From positions 1-50,912 of the IMG/VR virus record IMGVR_UViG_3300037137_001575: a stretch of 50,912 nucleotides of DNA. One strand, 5' to 3'. The translations under genes were made by a program, and so were the position numbers. The notes below the pieces were generated by a model, which searched no databases, was not told the DNA's origin, and saw only the letters and a list, made by a program, of their open reading frames with translations. Numbering within the stretch: position 1 is the first letter of the stretch; each line of letters opens with the position of its first letter. Shown here piece after piece: positions 24,628-32,999 of this stretch. Source of the stretch: a virus.

Positions 24628-25869
24628 ATGAGATCAGCAGCAATTATAGGTTATACAGGAAAAGGATTATTCAATACACCTATTAAAACAGATAACGTAA
24701 AGGATTTACATACAACTTTTGGAAAGAAATCAAACCTGACAGCAGTGGCGGAACAGCTTATCTATGGCGAGTTCAGTCCACTTATAGTTAGAGTAGAAGA
24801 AGATGCTGAAACAGCAAGTTGTTGCTTAGTAGACGAGGATGACACAATTTGCATGGTGGTAAGTGCAGATTCACCAGGATTAGTTGGTAGTTTAACCGTT
24901 GTTGAAATTGCAAAAGAAAACAATGACACGTTTAGTATTTTAGTAACGAACAATGGTGAAATGACAGAGTTTTGGGGTAATTTAACACCAGCCAATGCAG
25001 AAGAGACGGTCAATTTAGCTTCCAAGTGGATTACAGTTTCGGGCATGACTAAAGCTGTTCCAGCAGTAGGAAGGACAGAGCTACTCCTAGATAATAAAAA
25101 GCCATCAGAAATTAAATTAAAAGCAATCCTAGACGCAGTTAAATCGGTGGATGATGCAGACATTGAGTTTATATCTCTGCCAGACTGTGATTCGCCAGAG
25201 ATAATTAATGTTGTATTGCAGTATTTGGAAGAGAATAGACCAGACGTAATATTAGTGATTGACCCCCCTTGGGAGTGTGATCTTTTGCAGACTTACAAAT
25301 GGTGTAAAGGGCTAATTCCATCTGAACAAGGTGTAATATTTTGGCCTTGGTTAAATTATGAGAGAAAGAGTATCCCGCCATCGGGTCCAATCCTTACAGC
25401 ACTTTTGAACTGGCCGTTCATTTGGAAGCCAGTTAGGACTAAGCTTGCAGGCGTTTCTAGTGCTGCATTTAGCATCCATCACGATGAACTAGCCTATCTG
25501 TCAAAGCAAGAACATTTTATTAATATAGCCACTAAGAAAAATGATTCTCTTTTGCTAGAAACTAGGATTTTGACTCTCGCTGGGTCGAAACTGTCTGATA
25601 GAAGGTTGTTTAATTACATAAAGAACAAAATTAGTAAGGTTGGTAAGGAATTATTAAGATCGCATAATCCCGTAAGCAACAAGTTTAGGCATAATTTTAT
25701 CGAATGCAGTGAATATATACTTCAACCTATTAGGGAAGATCAAGGTGTTAATAGCTATGTACTTCAAATTAACGAGTTGACGAAACCAGAAGAGTTTGAA
25801 GTTAACTTAGAGTTGGCAATTAGGGACAGTGCTGAAATTGTAAATATATGTTTTAAATTTACAAAGTGA
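24628..25869 (+). CDS. contractile tail sheath protein (gp18-like), short
   Basis: 413 residues. The N-terminus begins directly at AAIIGYTGKGLF, a sheath start block. The centre has VIFWPWLNYERKSIPPSGPILTALL, and the C-terminal domain has LSDRRLFNYIKNKI plus NKFRHNFIECSEYILQPI, the family's assembly segments. T4 gp18 is 659 residues, so the outer protrusion domains are reduced. The gene sits between gp15-like and tube genes. The assignment rests on context and these motifs. Confidence 0.7.
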   Translation: MRSAAIIGYTGKGLFNTPIKTDNVKDLHTTFGKKSNLTAVAEQLIYGEFSPLIVRVEEDAETASCCLVDEDDTICMVVSADSPGLVGSLTVVEIAKENNDTFSILVTNNGEMTEFWGNLTPANAEETVNLASKWITVSGMTKAVPAVGRTELLLDNKKPSEIKLKAILDAVKSVDDADIEFISLPDCDSPEIINVVLQYLEENRPDVILVIDPPWECDLLQTYKWCKGLIPSEQGVIFWPWLNYERKSIPPSGPILTALLNWPFIWKPVRTKLAGVSSAAFSIHHDELAYLSKQEHFINIATKKNDSLLLETRILTLAGSKLSDRRLFNYIKNKISKVGKELLRSHNPVSNKFRHNFIECSEYILQPIREDQGVNSYVLQINELTKPEEFEVNLELAIRDSAEIVNICFKFTK

Positions 25870-25897
25870 AGGGTAAATAAATTTAAGGAGAAGTAAG

Positions 25898-26566
25898 ATG
25901 GCAATTTGTAACGAACAACAGCCTTTAAATAAAGCTAATATATTAGAAGACTTGGCTTTTGGTACGCCTTGCGGTGCAGGGACTCAACTCCCAATGGGTC
26001 TTGGGGCTATAGGCAATGGTAAGGTTATTTTCAAAAGGAAGTTTCGTTGGACGTTTGAAGTCGAGTTTTGCTGTGATTCAGGCGTACCGAAAGTAGTTGC
26101 TAGGGAATTTGTTAAAATCGGTGCGCGTCCACAGATTGACTTCGAAGAAGTTGAAATTAATTACTTAAACGGCAAGATGTGGATTCCTGGCAAGGGTACT
26201 TGGCAGACAATGACAGTAACATATTATGATGTTGCGGGTCAGACAGATAATGGTATAAACACATCAACGGTTCTTGCTTGGATCGCTACAATTTACGATT
26301 TTAATGATCCTATATGTTTACAAATGAACAGTGTCCCTGCGAACTACGAGGGCATTGCTCGTCTGGTTCTTTGGGATGGCTGCGGTAATCCACTGGAAGG
26401 TTGGATATTGCGTCACGTTTGGCCACAATCAGTTAATTGGGGCGATTTGGATATGTCAAGCTCCGAAGAATGTACTGTTGAACTTACGTTGCGTTATAGT
26501 GAAGTAAGTTATCAAAACTTCTGCGGTCCAACTGCCTTGAAATGCCCATGCGGTCCATGTGTGTAA
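25898..26566 (+). CDS. tail tube protein, copy A (gp19-like)
   Basis: 222 residues. It shares KRKFRWTFEVEF near the N-terminus and the C-terminal block LWDGCGNPLEGWIL...WGDLDMSSSE...LTLRYSEVSYQNF with two other genes in the window (26635 and 33785). This is the T4 gp19 / contractile tube family layout, with F-R-W and the last strands L-x-L-R-Y. AAGGAG lies upstream. It follows the sheath gene and ends at a terminator, so it may be the major tube subunit. Confidence 0.7.
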   Translation: MAICNEQQPLNKANILEDLAFGTPCGAGTQLPMGLGAIGNGKVIFKRKFRWTFEVEFCCDSGVPKVVAREFVKIGARPQIDFEEVEINYLNGKMWIPGKGTWQTMTVTYYDVAGQTDNGINTSTVLAWIATIYDFNDPICLQMNSVPANYEGIARLVLWDGCGNPLEGWILRHVWPQSVNWGDLDMSSSEECTVELTLRYSEVSYQNFCGPTALKCPCGPCV

Positions 26567-26580
26567 TCAAAATAAAAATC

Positions 26581-26612
26581 AAAAAGAGGGGGATTTCTTC
26601 CCCCTCTTTTTT
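26581..26612 (+). terminator. intrinsic terminator
   Basis: Stem AAAAAGAGGGGGA / TCCCCCTCTTTTT with a five-base loop and further T. It separates the two tube genes and probably sets their relative amounts. Confidence 0.9.
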
Positions 26613-26634
26613 CATATATACATAGAGGTTTATT

Positions 26635-27402
26635 ATGGCTGATTGTAAGGGCGAACCGATGGGATTTTTCCGTCCTGAATGGGGCGGCACAGGCGATGCT
26701 GGAACGGCAAAGAGAAAATTCCGATGGCTTTTCGATATAGAAAACATCACACTTGGTAATGACACCGCATTACCATGCATAAAAGCTGCTCGTCCAAAAC
26801 TTACTTTCAAAGAAATGCAAGCAGAGCATTTAAACGAAACAATTAGTTATCCTAGTAAACCAGAATGGCAACCAATCCAGCTATCTCTTTACGACAGATG
26901 CATTAATGTTCAAAACCCTATTTTCACATGGTTAAAAAAGCAATACAATCCAGTCCCAACGGATGATGATGAGCTTCCTGGTTGTAGCGACTGGTTTCCA
27001 TGCATAGACCCCCTATCATTTAAAGTATGTTGTACGTTGAAATTACTTGATGGTTGCGGAAACAAGTTAGAAGAATGGACATTGGAGCATTGCTATCCCC
27101 AAAATATTGATTGGGGTGACTTAGATATGAGTAGCAGCGAAATTGTCACTGTTGACTTTAGCCTAAGATACGATAGAGCATTTCAGACATTCCCATCAAA
27201 AGATCATAAATTATATACAAAAACAGAATGTGCTAGTTGTACCGATCCTAAAGACTGTGGTGATGATAGTGAAGGTACACTTGCGATAAATTCAATGAAC
27301 ATCACCGCCATGTTAAGAAATGCAACCAGCATGAGTGTGACAGTCCAAAATAATTTAGGAAATATAAAACTCAATGAGCCTGACTTTGTAATGATTATTT
27401 AA
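26635..27402 (+). CDS. tail tube protein, copy B
   Basis: 255 residues, paralogous to copy A: KRKFRWLFDIEN, LLDGCGNKLEEWTL, WGDLDMSSSE, FSLRYDRAFQTF. It has an extra 60-residue C-terminal extension (with CASC and a Ser/Thr/Asn-rich end). GAGG precedes the ATG and CATATATAC lies about 13 bases upstream, so it may have its own promoter after the terminator. It could be a tail-completion or second tube protein. Confidence 0.65.
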   Translation: MADCKGEPMGFFRPEWGGTGDAGTAKRKFRWLFDIENITLGNDTALPCIKAARPKLTFKEMQAEHLNETISYPSKPEWQPIQLSLYDRCINVQNPIFTWLKKQYNPVPTDDDELPGCSDWFPCIDPLSFKVCCTLKLLDGCGNKLEEWTLEHCYPQNIDWGDLDMSSSEIVTVDFSLRYDRAFQTFPSKDHKLYTKTECASCTDPKDCGDDSEGTLAINSMNITAMLRNATSMSVTVQNNLGNIKLNEPDFVMII

Positions 27403-27632
27403 CCTTCGAACAGGTCGGGGAAAATATTGCGGCATTCTTCAATTGCATCCTCTAGCTGTTTGGTTTTCCAGCCAAGAACGCGACAAGCACCGCTTTTATT
27501 AAGTCTACCCTTTTTCGTATAAACTTTGGATTCGTTCATCAACAACGCATCAATTAATTCCCCAAAACCATTGTCAATAAGTTTCTGGATAAGCTCTTGC
27601 TGTTCCAAAACTTCTGTTAAGTTCTTGCTCAT
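27399..27632 (-). CDS. small helix-turn-helix-like protein
   Basis: 77 residues. The C-terminal half (RLNKSGACRVLGWKTKQLEDAIEECRNIF) has the spacing of a helix-turn-helix. It is read on the minus strand with, and after, the late sigma gene. In T4 the sigma gp55 works with a small co-activator (gp33); a link is conceivable from context but no similarity to gp33 is visible. Confidence 0.5.
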   Translation of the reverse strand: MSKNLTEVLEQQELIQKLIDNGFGELIDALLMNESKVYTKKGRLNKSGACRVLGWKTKQLEDAIEECRNIFPDLFEG

Positions 27633-27652
27633 GTTTAAATTATATAATAAGA

Positions 27653-28183
27653 TTACCCTTTTACAACATAATTATTAGTATTTTGCGGTTTGTGTCTCAG
27701 TAAAACCTTCTCCACTTGGTTTTGTAGGAAGTCGTGATACTTTTTCTTAAGTTCATTATAATTTCGAGCGGTTCGATAGAGTTGTCTGTAGTGATTAAGA
27801 ATACAAGTTGTCATGTAATTGAATGCTTTACCTTTCTGTGGGTCAAAACGATCTATTTTCTCAAAACAAATCATTACTCCTTCTTGGATAGCATCATCTA
27901 TATCAATGAGATTAAACTTAGCATACCTTACTATGTTTTCCGACAATGTAAGGAAAGCGAGAGCCAACTGTTGTTGAGCGTCAATATAAGCTGTACTGGC
28001 AAACTTATACATATTTGAAAATCTGTCTAATCGTAGGATGAAATCCACACAATCATTGCCGCGATTAATCGCGCCTTGCAAATCTTCAATACAAATCTCA
28101 TATTTGCTCTTTTCCCTCTTGGACTGTTGAAATCTGGCAATAACTTCTTCAAAAATCTTGTTATTTAAATACTCCGTACTCAA
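27653..28183 (-). CDS. late-gene sigma factor, T4 gp55-like
   Basis: 176 residues with a TTG start, supported by AAGGAG five bases upstream. The centre (residues about 75-145) holds sigma region 2: LALAFLTLSENIVRYAKF, DIDDAIQEGVMICFEKIDRFDP, GKAFNYMTTCILNHYRQLYRT. This matches the -10-reading helix pair of gp55, a reduced sigma that reads only TATAAATA-like octamers. The protein would divert host RNA polymerase to late phage promoters. AT octamers of this kind stand before many genes here. Confidence 0.75.
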   Translation of the reverse strand: MSTEYLNNKIFEEVIARFQQSKREKSKYEICIEDLQGAINRGNDCVDFILRLDRFSNMYKFASTAYIDAQQQLALAFLTLSENIVRYAKFNLIDIDDAIQEGVMICFEKIDRFDPQKGKAFNYMTTCILNHYRQLYRTARNYNELKKKYHDFLQNQVEKVLLRHKPQNTNNYVVKG

Positions 28184-28207
28184 AGCACTCCTTAGAAAAA
28201 TAGAATC

Positions 28208-29086
28208 TTATCTATGCTCACCGTTTAAAGATTTTTTATAATCTTCTATTCGCCACGCCGCTATTCTTTCAAGTGCCTCGTTTCTCGCATCTCCAAACCA
28301 TTCTTTCGCTTTCTTAAAATACTCTGGACTATAAAGCTTTCCAGAAGTGTAACTCCTTATATGATCTATGTTTTCGTCAGTTTGCCTTGAAAAGTTTGCT
28401 TCATGTCCAATAAGGTGTGGTTTAATTTTTTGATATCGGAGTATGTAATTCCCTAGAATTTCGGTATCTGGCCAATTAGGTCTTAATGGGCTTGGCTTAT
28501 AGTCTCTTATGTTGTACATATTGCACAATCTTCGTAGGCTCCAGCCAAAGCCAATTTTATCCATTGTTGGCATATGATAGATGGTAGCGGTATGAGAAAC
28601 CATGCCTTTCCAGTCACTATGCGCTCTTTCAGACATTTCGTATCCAACAACAGGGGAAATTTCCTTGGCCATAGTCAATAATTCAGACAGAAATGTTCTT
28701 TTTCTAAGGAAACAATCAGCATGTGTAGCAAATATAAATTCTGTTCTACACAGCGCAAAAGCTGTGTCCATAGCCATTGCTGGGAAGTCGGACGGATGTT
28801 GGACCGCATTTAATTGAAGAAAATGTATTTCAACATCAGGAGCTTGCAGCTTTCTCATTTTTTCAAGCTGTTCTCCACGGCTTCCTGTATCAATTATAAG
28901 AATATAAGGACGTTCAGTTTGCAATCTTAATAATTCTATGCAAATTTCAAGTGTTTCAGATGTATCTAAAGCAGGAATGGCAGCAGTGATTTTGTAGTCC
29001 CAAGGTTTCTTTTTTTCACTTCCCTCCCAAGGAGCGGTGGTTGTGTTAACGCCTAACCCACGAAGCGGTGCAATATCTTCTTTCAT
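28208..29086 (-). CDS. family 2-type glycosyltransferase
   Basis: 292 residues, GT-A fold. ITAAIPALDTSETLEICIELLRLQT and LIIDTGSRGEQ (nucleotide-sugar site) are followed by an acidic HADC in FIFATHADCFLRKRTF, standing where the D-x-D metal motif usually is. The C-terminal part has the aromatic acceptor-side sequence GFGWSLRRLCNMY. The sugar and acceptor are unknown; phage DNA bases, the virion or host surface are all possible. No hydrophobic anchor, so cytoplasmic. Confidence 0.75.
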   Translation of the reverse strand: MKEDIAPLRGLGVNTTTAPWEGSEKKKPWDYKITAAIPALDTSETLEICIELLRLQTERPYILIIDTGSRGEQLEKMRKLQAPDVEIHFLQLNAVQHPSDFPAMAMDTAFALCRTEFIFATHADCFLRKRTFLSELLTMAKEISPVVGYEMSERAHSDWKGMVSHTATIYHMPTMDKIGFGWSLRRLCNMYNIRDYKPSPLRPNWPDTEILGNYILRYQKIKPHLIGHEANFSRQTDENIDHIRSYTSGKLYSPEYFKKAKEWFGDARNEALERIAAWRIEDYKKSLNGEHR

Positions 29087-29105
29087 ATTTAACTCACTTA
29101 ACCTT

Positions 29106-29288
29106 ATGCAAATAATTGAACTATTATATAAAATAGTAGAAAACCCTAAGTCTTCCGAGAATTACCTTAAATTAAAAGAACATTTCACTCAAAATAACAT
29201 GGTTCAGTTATCTGAGGCGTTCGACCATCTACTTAAAGTAAAATATGCATCCACTCACAGTAATACTCCTGAACAAGACAAACCCTAA
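29106..29288 (+). CDS. small helical hypothetical protein
   Basis: 60 residues from ATG 29106 (MQIIELLYKIVENPKSS). Earlier in-frame starts would lie in the antisense of the glycosyltransferase. Composed of two or three helices. It overlaps the next gene by 44 bases. No family recognised. Confidence 0.5.
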   Translation: MQIIELLYKIVENPKSSENYLKLKEHFTQNNMVQLSEAFDHLLKVKYASTHSNTPEQDKP

Positions 29289-30183
29289 CAATACCCTAAA
29301 ATCCGTACTTGAGCTTCAACCACAACAAATTCTGTTAGGCACCTTCCTGCCCATCAATATTCACCATAAATCACTAGCTGTTATAAAGCTAGAAGATAAA
29401 AATAATTATAGTCAAGCATTACTTGAGTTGCAAGATTTGGCACAGACAGATTGGATTTTATATCTCAAAGACAATGAAACTATCCTACAATTCAACGAGG
29501 ATTTACACAACCTGCTTGTCAACCCAAAAGAAATTTACGGATTTCAGGTTTTGCAAGAGGACGTTATGCTTAAAGAAGCTAGATTATGGAATAAAAAAGT
29601 TAATAAGGTAATTTTCAAAAATCCAATTTTTGAAAAACCAAATGTAGAACCTACCAAAGTTATAGACATAATTTTATATCAATACAAATTAAATGACCCA
29701 TCTATTGCCAACAAACTCGACCATTGGAGGAAAATAGCTCCATTGTCCGTGGACGCGGCTTATTATAAAGCTTTTAGTGCTTTAGCACATAGGAACTTCA
29801 TAGAGTTTAAAAGAACAATGGCTCAATATCTTTTTAACACTAATAGAAATGATGTGCCAAGCGTCATGGCTCGTTACTATTTAGCTTTGGTTCAAGGTGT
29901 TGTGGAAAACAATGCAAATGAAGCAATCAAGAACATAATAATCTGTCTGGCAGAGAACCCATTGATGGCAGAATTTTGGTGTTTACTTGGCGACATTTAC
30001 ACCAAGGCAGAGAAATTTCAAGAAGCGATTGAGTTTTATGGAAATGCTATCATTTTAGGAGGTAGGCGATTGAATTCAGACCTTTGGCCTATGCATATTT
30101 CAAAATATGAAGCCTATCCAAAGGAAATGATAAATAAGTGTAAACAGGCAATATCAACCGCAGAAGTTTACTCAAACGTCTAA
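29245..30183 (+). CDS. glycosyltransferase-like protein with TPR repeats
   Basis: 312 residues. The N-terminus (LTVILLNKTNPNNTLKSVLELQPQQILLG) has the GT-A first-strand form but lacks an evident D-x-D, so the domain is reduced. Residues about 175-290 form helix pairs of TPR type (AEFWCLLGDIYTKAEKFQEAIEFYGNAI). Glycosyltransferase plus TPR proteins are common in bacteria. It pairs with the divergent glycosyltransferase at 28208. Activity is uncertain, since the catalytic acid is not visible. Confidence 0.55.
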   Translation: MHPLTVILLNKTNPNNTLKSVLELQPQQILLGTFLPINIHHKSLAVIKLEDKNNYSQALLELQDLAQTDWILYLKDNETILQFNEDLHNLLVNPKEIYGFQVLQEDVMLKEARLWNKKVNKVIFKNPIFEKPNVEPTKVIDIILYQYKLNDPSIANKLDHWRKIAPLSVDAAYYKAFSALAHRNFIEFKRTMAQYLFNTNRNDVPSVMARYYLALVQGVVENNANEAIKNIIICLAENPLMAEFWCLLGDIYTKAEKFQEAIEFYGNAIILGGRRLNSDLWPMHISKYEAYPKEMINKCKQAISTAEVYSNV

Positions 30184-30543
30184 ATCATTGATAATTACCG
30201 TAGCTTGTTCTTCATGACGAGCAACAAAAATTTGTTTTCGACCTGGCCCCGCCTTCTTCAAATGTCCTTCAATTTCATGAACAGTGCAATTGATTACAGT
30301 CCAGCTATTTTCCTGCAAAGGGGGTAACTCCGTATCTGGATTTATAATTTCCTTATCAGGATAATACTCTTTAAGTTGTTTGGCCCCCAACTTTAAAATG
30401 TTACGATAAACGTCCAAATTGCATGGACAATTTGGATTTTGTTCATATTTCTTAATGTCATCGTTAAGTTCAGGTGGCAGAGAAAGTCTAAATTTAGAGT
30501 CTCTCAAAGCCTCCTTGACCTCCTGTAGTGATATCTTTGTCAT
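30172..30543 (-). CDS. conserved phage hypothetical protein
   Basis: 123 residues from ATG 30543 (MTKISLQ). An in-frame ATG at 30567 would add eight residues. It has the block LPPELNDDIKKYEQNPNCPC and a C-terminal PGRKQIFVARHEEQATVIIN. This combination recurs in T4-like cyanophages near baseplate genes, without known function. Starts inside the 3' end of the zinc-ribbon gene. Confidence 0.55.
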   Translation of the reverse strand: MTKISLQEVKEALRDSKFRLSLPPELNDDIKKYEQNPNCPCNLDVYRNILKLGAKQLKEYYPDKEIINPDTELPPLQENSWTVINCTVHEIEGHLKKAGPGRKQIFVARHEEQATVIINDLDV

Positions 30544-30802
30544 AAGTGATCTTGGTTTTATCTTCAAGCTCTGGTTCCTTAAGTTTTCTAGGAGAAATTA
30601 GTCTGCCACATTTTGGACATTTGTATTTCTTAGGCAATGTAAGCCAAGTGGACTCGACCATTTTTCCCGTTGCTGGGTCTAGTTTCGGTATTTCTTTCTG
30701 AACTTTAGACCGCTTGTATTCAACTAAATTAGTATTAGCACCATCTGTTATTGAGTTATATCCACAAATTTCACAATTTAATCTATAGTATTTTAGAGCC
30801 AT
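30494..30802 (-). CDS. zinc-ribbon protein
   Basis: 102 residues. Two CxxC pairs (CEICG near residue 10, CPKCGR near residue 60) make a split zinc ribbon, with a Lys/Glu-rich C-terminus ending GGQGGFERL. GAGG precedes the ATG, which overlaps the preceding stop. Likely nucleic-acid or protein binding; not assigned to a family. Confidence 0.6.
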   Translation of the reverse strand: MALKYYRLNCEICGYNSITDGANTNLVEYKRSKVQKEIPKLDPATGKMVESTWLTLPKKYKCPKCGRLISPRKLKEPELEDKTKITYDKDITTGGQGGFERL

Positions 30803-31113
30803 TATTCCTCTTTCTGTTCTAAACTAATTATTGTTTTAGCTTCCAAATAATTCATGTAAATAGCCATGAAGTTCGCCAGGAGGCTACCAGCGCAGCCAGC
30901 TAAAAACATTTGGGGCAAAGTTATGTTGGTAAATGCGGCCCAACCACAAAATGCACCACACCAAAATCCAGTACACTGATAACAGTGTATCAATTTAGAT
31001 ACCTTTTCTGGTAACTTGGCATCCATGTAATCACGAAGCCATTGGAAAATACTCGCATCCACAATAATGTGAGTCATGCCTGCAACACCCAAAACAAATA
31101 AAATAATTTCCAT
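30802..31113 (-). CDS. membrane protein, DUF1360-like
   Basis: 103 residues from ATG 31113, with a strong GGAGGTG upstream; the GTG at 31128 is that site itself. Sequence GVAGMTHIIVDASIFQWLRD is followed by KLIHCYQCTGFWCGAFCGW, the Cys-x-x-Cys-T-G-F-W block of DUF1360 membrane proteins. Two to three membrane helices are predicted. The role is unknown, perhaps in lysis or envelope binding. Confidence 0.6.
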   Translation of the reverse strand: MEIILFVLGVAGMTHIIVDASIFQWLRDYMDAKLPEKVSKLIHCYQCTGFWCGAFCGWAAFTNITLPQMFLAGCAGSLLANFMAIYMNYLEAKTIISLEQKEE

Positions 31114-31118
31114 AAAAA

Positions 31119-31487
31119 TCACCTCCACATGGTTATATACATTTGATTAGCACTTCTGCTCAAAGCAATATTAGTATAACTACCATGTTTTGTCAATTCT
31201 CCCCCGATGGAATCATTAATAGAAAAATTTAAATTCCTCACGATATGGTAATCAAGTTTTTCAACGGATATCATGTCACCGAATAACCTTGCTAGTTTTT
31301 CTACATGTGGTCCATCGAGAGAGTTTAACAAATCCAACATTGCTTGCTTACGCATTGTATCCAGGGCAGAGAACCGATAGCTCAGTAGCCATTGGTCAAA
31401 CAAGTGTCGTAAATCTGGAAATAGAGATTTTGCCAGAGGATTCTTTAATACTAACTCTTCTATGTTTTTCAGATTTATATTAATCAT
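31119..31487 (-). CDS. hypothetical protein, baseplate neighbourhood
   Basis: 122 residues, helical N-terminus (NIEELVLKNPLAKSLFPDLRHLFDQWLL), Leu-rich. It is divergent from the gp26-like gene with a 29-base spacer. No motif identifies it. Its position suggests a tail-assembly role but nothing further. Confidence 0.5.
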   Translation of the reverse strand: MININLKNIEELVLKNPLAKSLFPDLRHLFDQWLLSYRFSALDTMRKQAMLDLLNSLDGPHVEKLARLFGDMISVEKLDYHIVRNLNFSINDSIGGELTKHGSYTNIALSRSANQMYITMWR

Positions 31488-31516
31488 ACTCAGTTATTTA
31501 AGTTAAAGGAGATAAT

Positions 31517-32608
31517 ATGTCAGAAGAAATTATTCGTCAAGAAAATCGTGACCCTGCCGCTATGAGCGAGAATGCAATCAAATTCATGGGAAAAGTACCG
31601 CCACAGTTCCATGATGCTCTAAAACAAGTAAAACAAGAAAAAACAACAGGTACGGCGGATGCCAAACTAGCGAACCAAAAAGACCCGTTTGCAGACTTGG
31701 GGCCAGTTGAACCAGCGGTTGAACAGCCCAAAGTGCGGCCACAAACCGCCAAGCTGCAAGGTAAGGTTCGTTCCGTGGGCAGTCCTCAATTAGAAGGAAT
31801 TCTTGAACAACTACGCGGACAAGCTTTTATTTATGACGAAATAACATTACCGTCTAAGGGTACATTCTATAATGGTGGTGATGGTCCAACGGATGGTGTT
31901 ATCCACGTTCGTCCGATGACAGGCGAAGAGGAACAAATTCTAGCTACACCAAGATATGTTAAGAGGGGTACGGCTATTAACATGATCTTCCAGCGATGTA
32001 TTAAAGAAACCATCAAGGCTGACGAACTCCTTTCCATTGACAGAACTTATCTTCTCATTGCATTAAGAAGTATTTCATACGGTCACGAATATGAAGTAGA
32101 GATTAAATGTCCAGACTGCGACAAGAAATTTAACTATACAATCAGGCTCGATCAATTGATAGTAAATTATTGTCCTGCTGACCTACAAACACCTTTAACT
32201 GATGTATTGCCTAAATCCAACCTTAATTTTGTCTGGCATTTCCCACGGGGCAAAGATGAAATAGCGGTTACAGATTATCGTGAGAAAAGAGTGAAGGAAT
32301 ATAGTGATGCTACAATAGACGATAGTTTGTTATATCGAATTGCCTTAATGTTGGATAGTATTGAAGGAGTTAGTGATAAAATAGAGTTAATGATTTTACT
32401 GAAGAAGCTTCCAATTCAGGATGTTTCTTACTTAAGGGGTCTGGCTGTTGATCCTCCATTCGGCGTAGATACTAAGTGCGAAATCACTTGTCCTTTGTGC
32501 TTCCATGATTTTGACGTTGATTTGCCACTTGAAGCAGGTTTTTTCTTCCCACGGCACAAGAAAAAGAAGGAGGGGCCGACGAGGGACTCGGATTCTGGTA
32601 CTACCTAA
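31517..32608 (+). CDS. baseplate hub protein, T4 gp26-like
   Basis: 363 residues. After a 90-residue variable N-terminus it shows the family core: ITLPSKGTFYNGG, VIHVRPMTGEEEQIL, the Cys pair CPDCDKKF, and CPLCFHDFDVDLPLEAGFFFP. These match the T4-type baseplate protein family (gp26-like) of cyanophages. AAAGGAG precedes the ATG. The stop overlaps the next start as TAATG. Confidence 0.7.
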   Translation: MSEEIIRQENRDPAAMSENAIKFMGKVPPQFHDALKQVKQEKTTGTADAKLANQKDPFADLGPVEPAVEQPKVRPQTAKLQGKVRSVGSPQLEGILEQLRGQAFIYDEITLPSKGTFYNGGDGPTDGVIHVRPMTGEEEQILATPRYVKRGTAINMIFQRCIKETIKADELLSIDRTYLLIALRSISYGHEYEVEIKCPDCDKKFNYTIRLDQLIVNYCPADLQTPLTDVLPKSNLNFVWHFPRGKDEIAVTDYREKRVKEYSDATIDDSLLYRIALMLDSIEGVSDKIELMILLKKLPIQDVSYLRGLAVDPPFGVDTKCEITCPLCFHDFDVDLPLEAGFFFPRHKKKKEGPTRDSDSGTT

Positions 32609-32763
32609 TGGATGAGCAATTCTTTTTCCTGTACCATCTTCAGGTAGGGCGTCGTGAATTCTTACAATATCCTATTAACGAGCGTAAATACTTAATTAAG
32701 AAATTCATAGACCAGAAAGAGAAAGAAAATGAGTATATCGAGAAAGCAAAACGCGGAAAATAA
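32608..32763 (+). CDS. small baseplate-associated protein
   Basis: 51 residues, read directly: begins MDEQFFFLYHLQVGRREFLQ and holds YPINERKYLIKKFIDQKEKENE. A short protein with this P-x-x-x-R-x-x-L-I...EKENE pattern follows gp26-like genes in T4-like cyanophages. Starts in TAATG coupling with the gp26-like gene. Likely a baseplate assembly factor. Confidence 0.6.
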   Translation: MDEQFFFLYHLQVGRREFLQYPINERKYLIKKFIDQKEKENEYIEKAKRGK

Positions 32764-32995
32764 TTGGTTATTAATGGAGGAAAAGTTCGCCCTACAGTAT
32801 CACTTGGGCTGGACTAATCAGCAATGTAATGAGTTTTTCAATGCGTTTTTTGAAGAAAAAAGAAGCCTTAAAAACCACTGGCTTCAAAAGAAGGAAATCA
32901 AAGATCAAGCTAAAGAGCGAAGTGCCAAAATTGATGATATTGTCAAGTTTGTTACTAAATACATAAACAGTAGAAAATCTCAAGGCAAAGGGTAA
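32729..32995 (+). CDS. small helical hypothetical protein
   Basis: 88 residues from ATG 32729, overlapping the previous gene by 35 bases. An ATG at 32774 (MEEKFALQYHLGW) is a possible alternative start. Helical, Lys-rich, no recognised domain. Placed between baseplate genes, so probably tail assembly. Confidence 0.5.
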   Translation: MSISRKQNAENNWLLMEEKFALQYHLGWTNQQCNEFFNAFFEEKRSLKNHWLQKKEIKDQAKERSAKIDDIVKFVTKYINSRKSQGKG

Positions 32996-32999
32996 AAGT

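Noticed and set aside
27399-27632. gp33-type late co-activator
   Set aside because: Only the position beside the gp55-like gene suggests it; no similarity to T4 gp33 could be seen.
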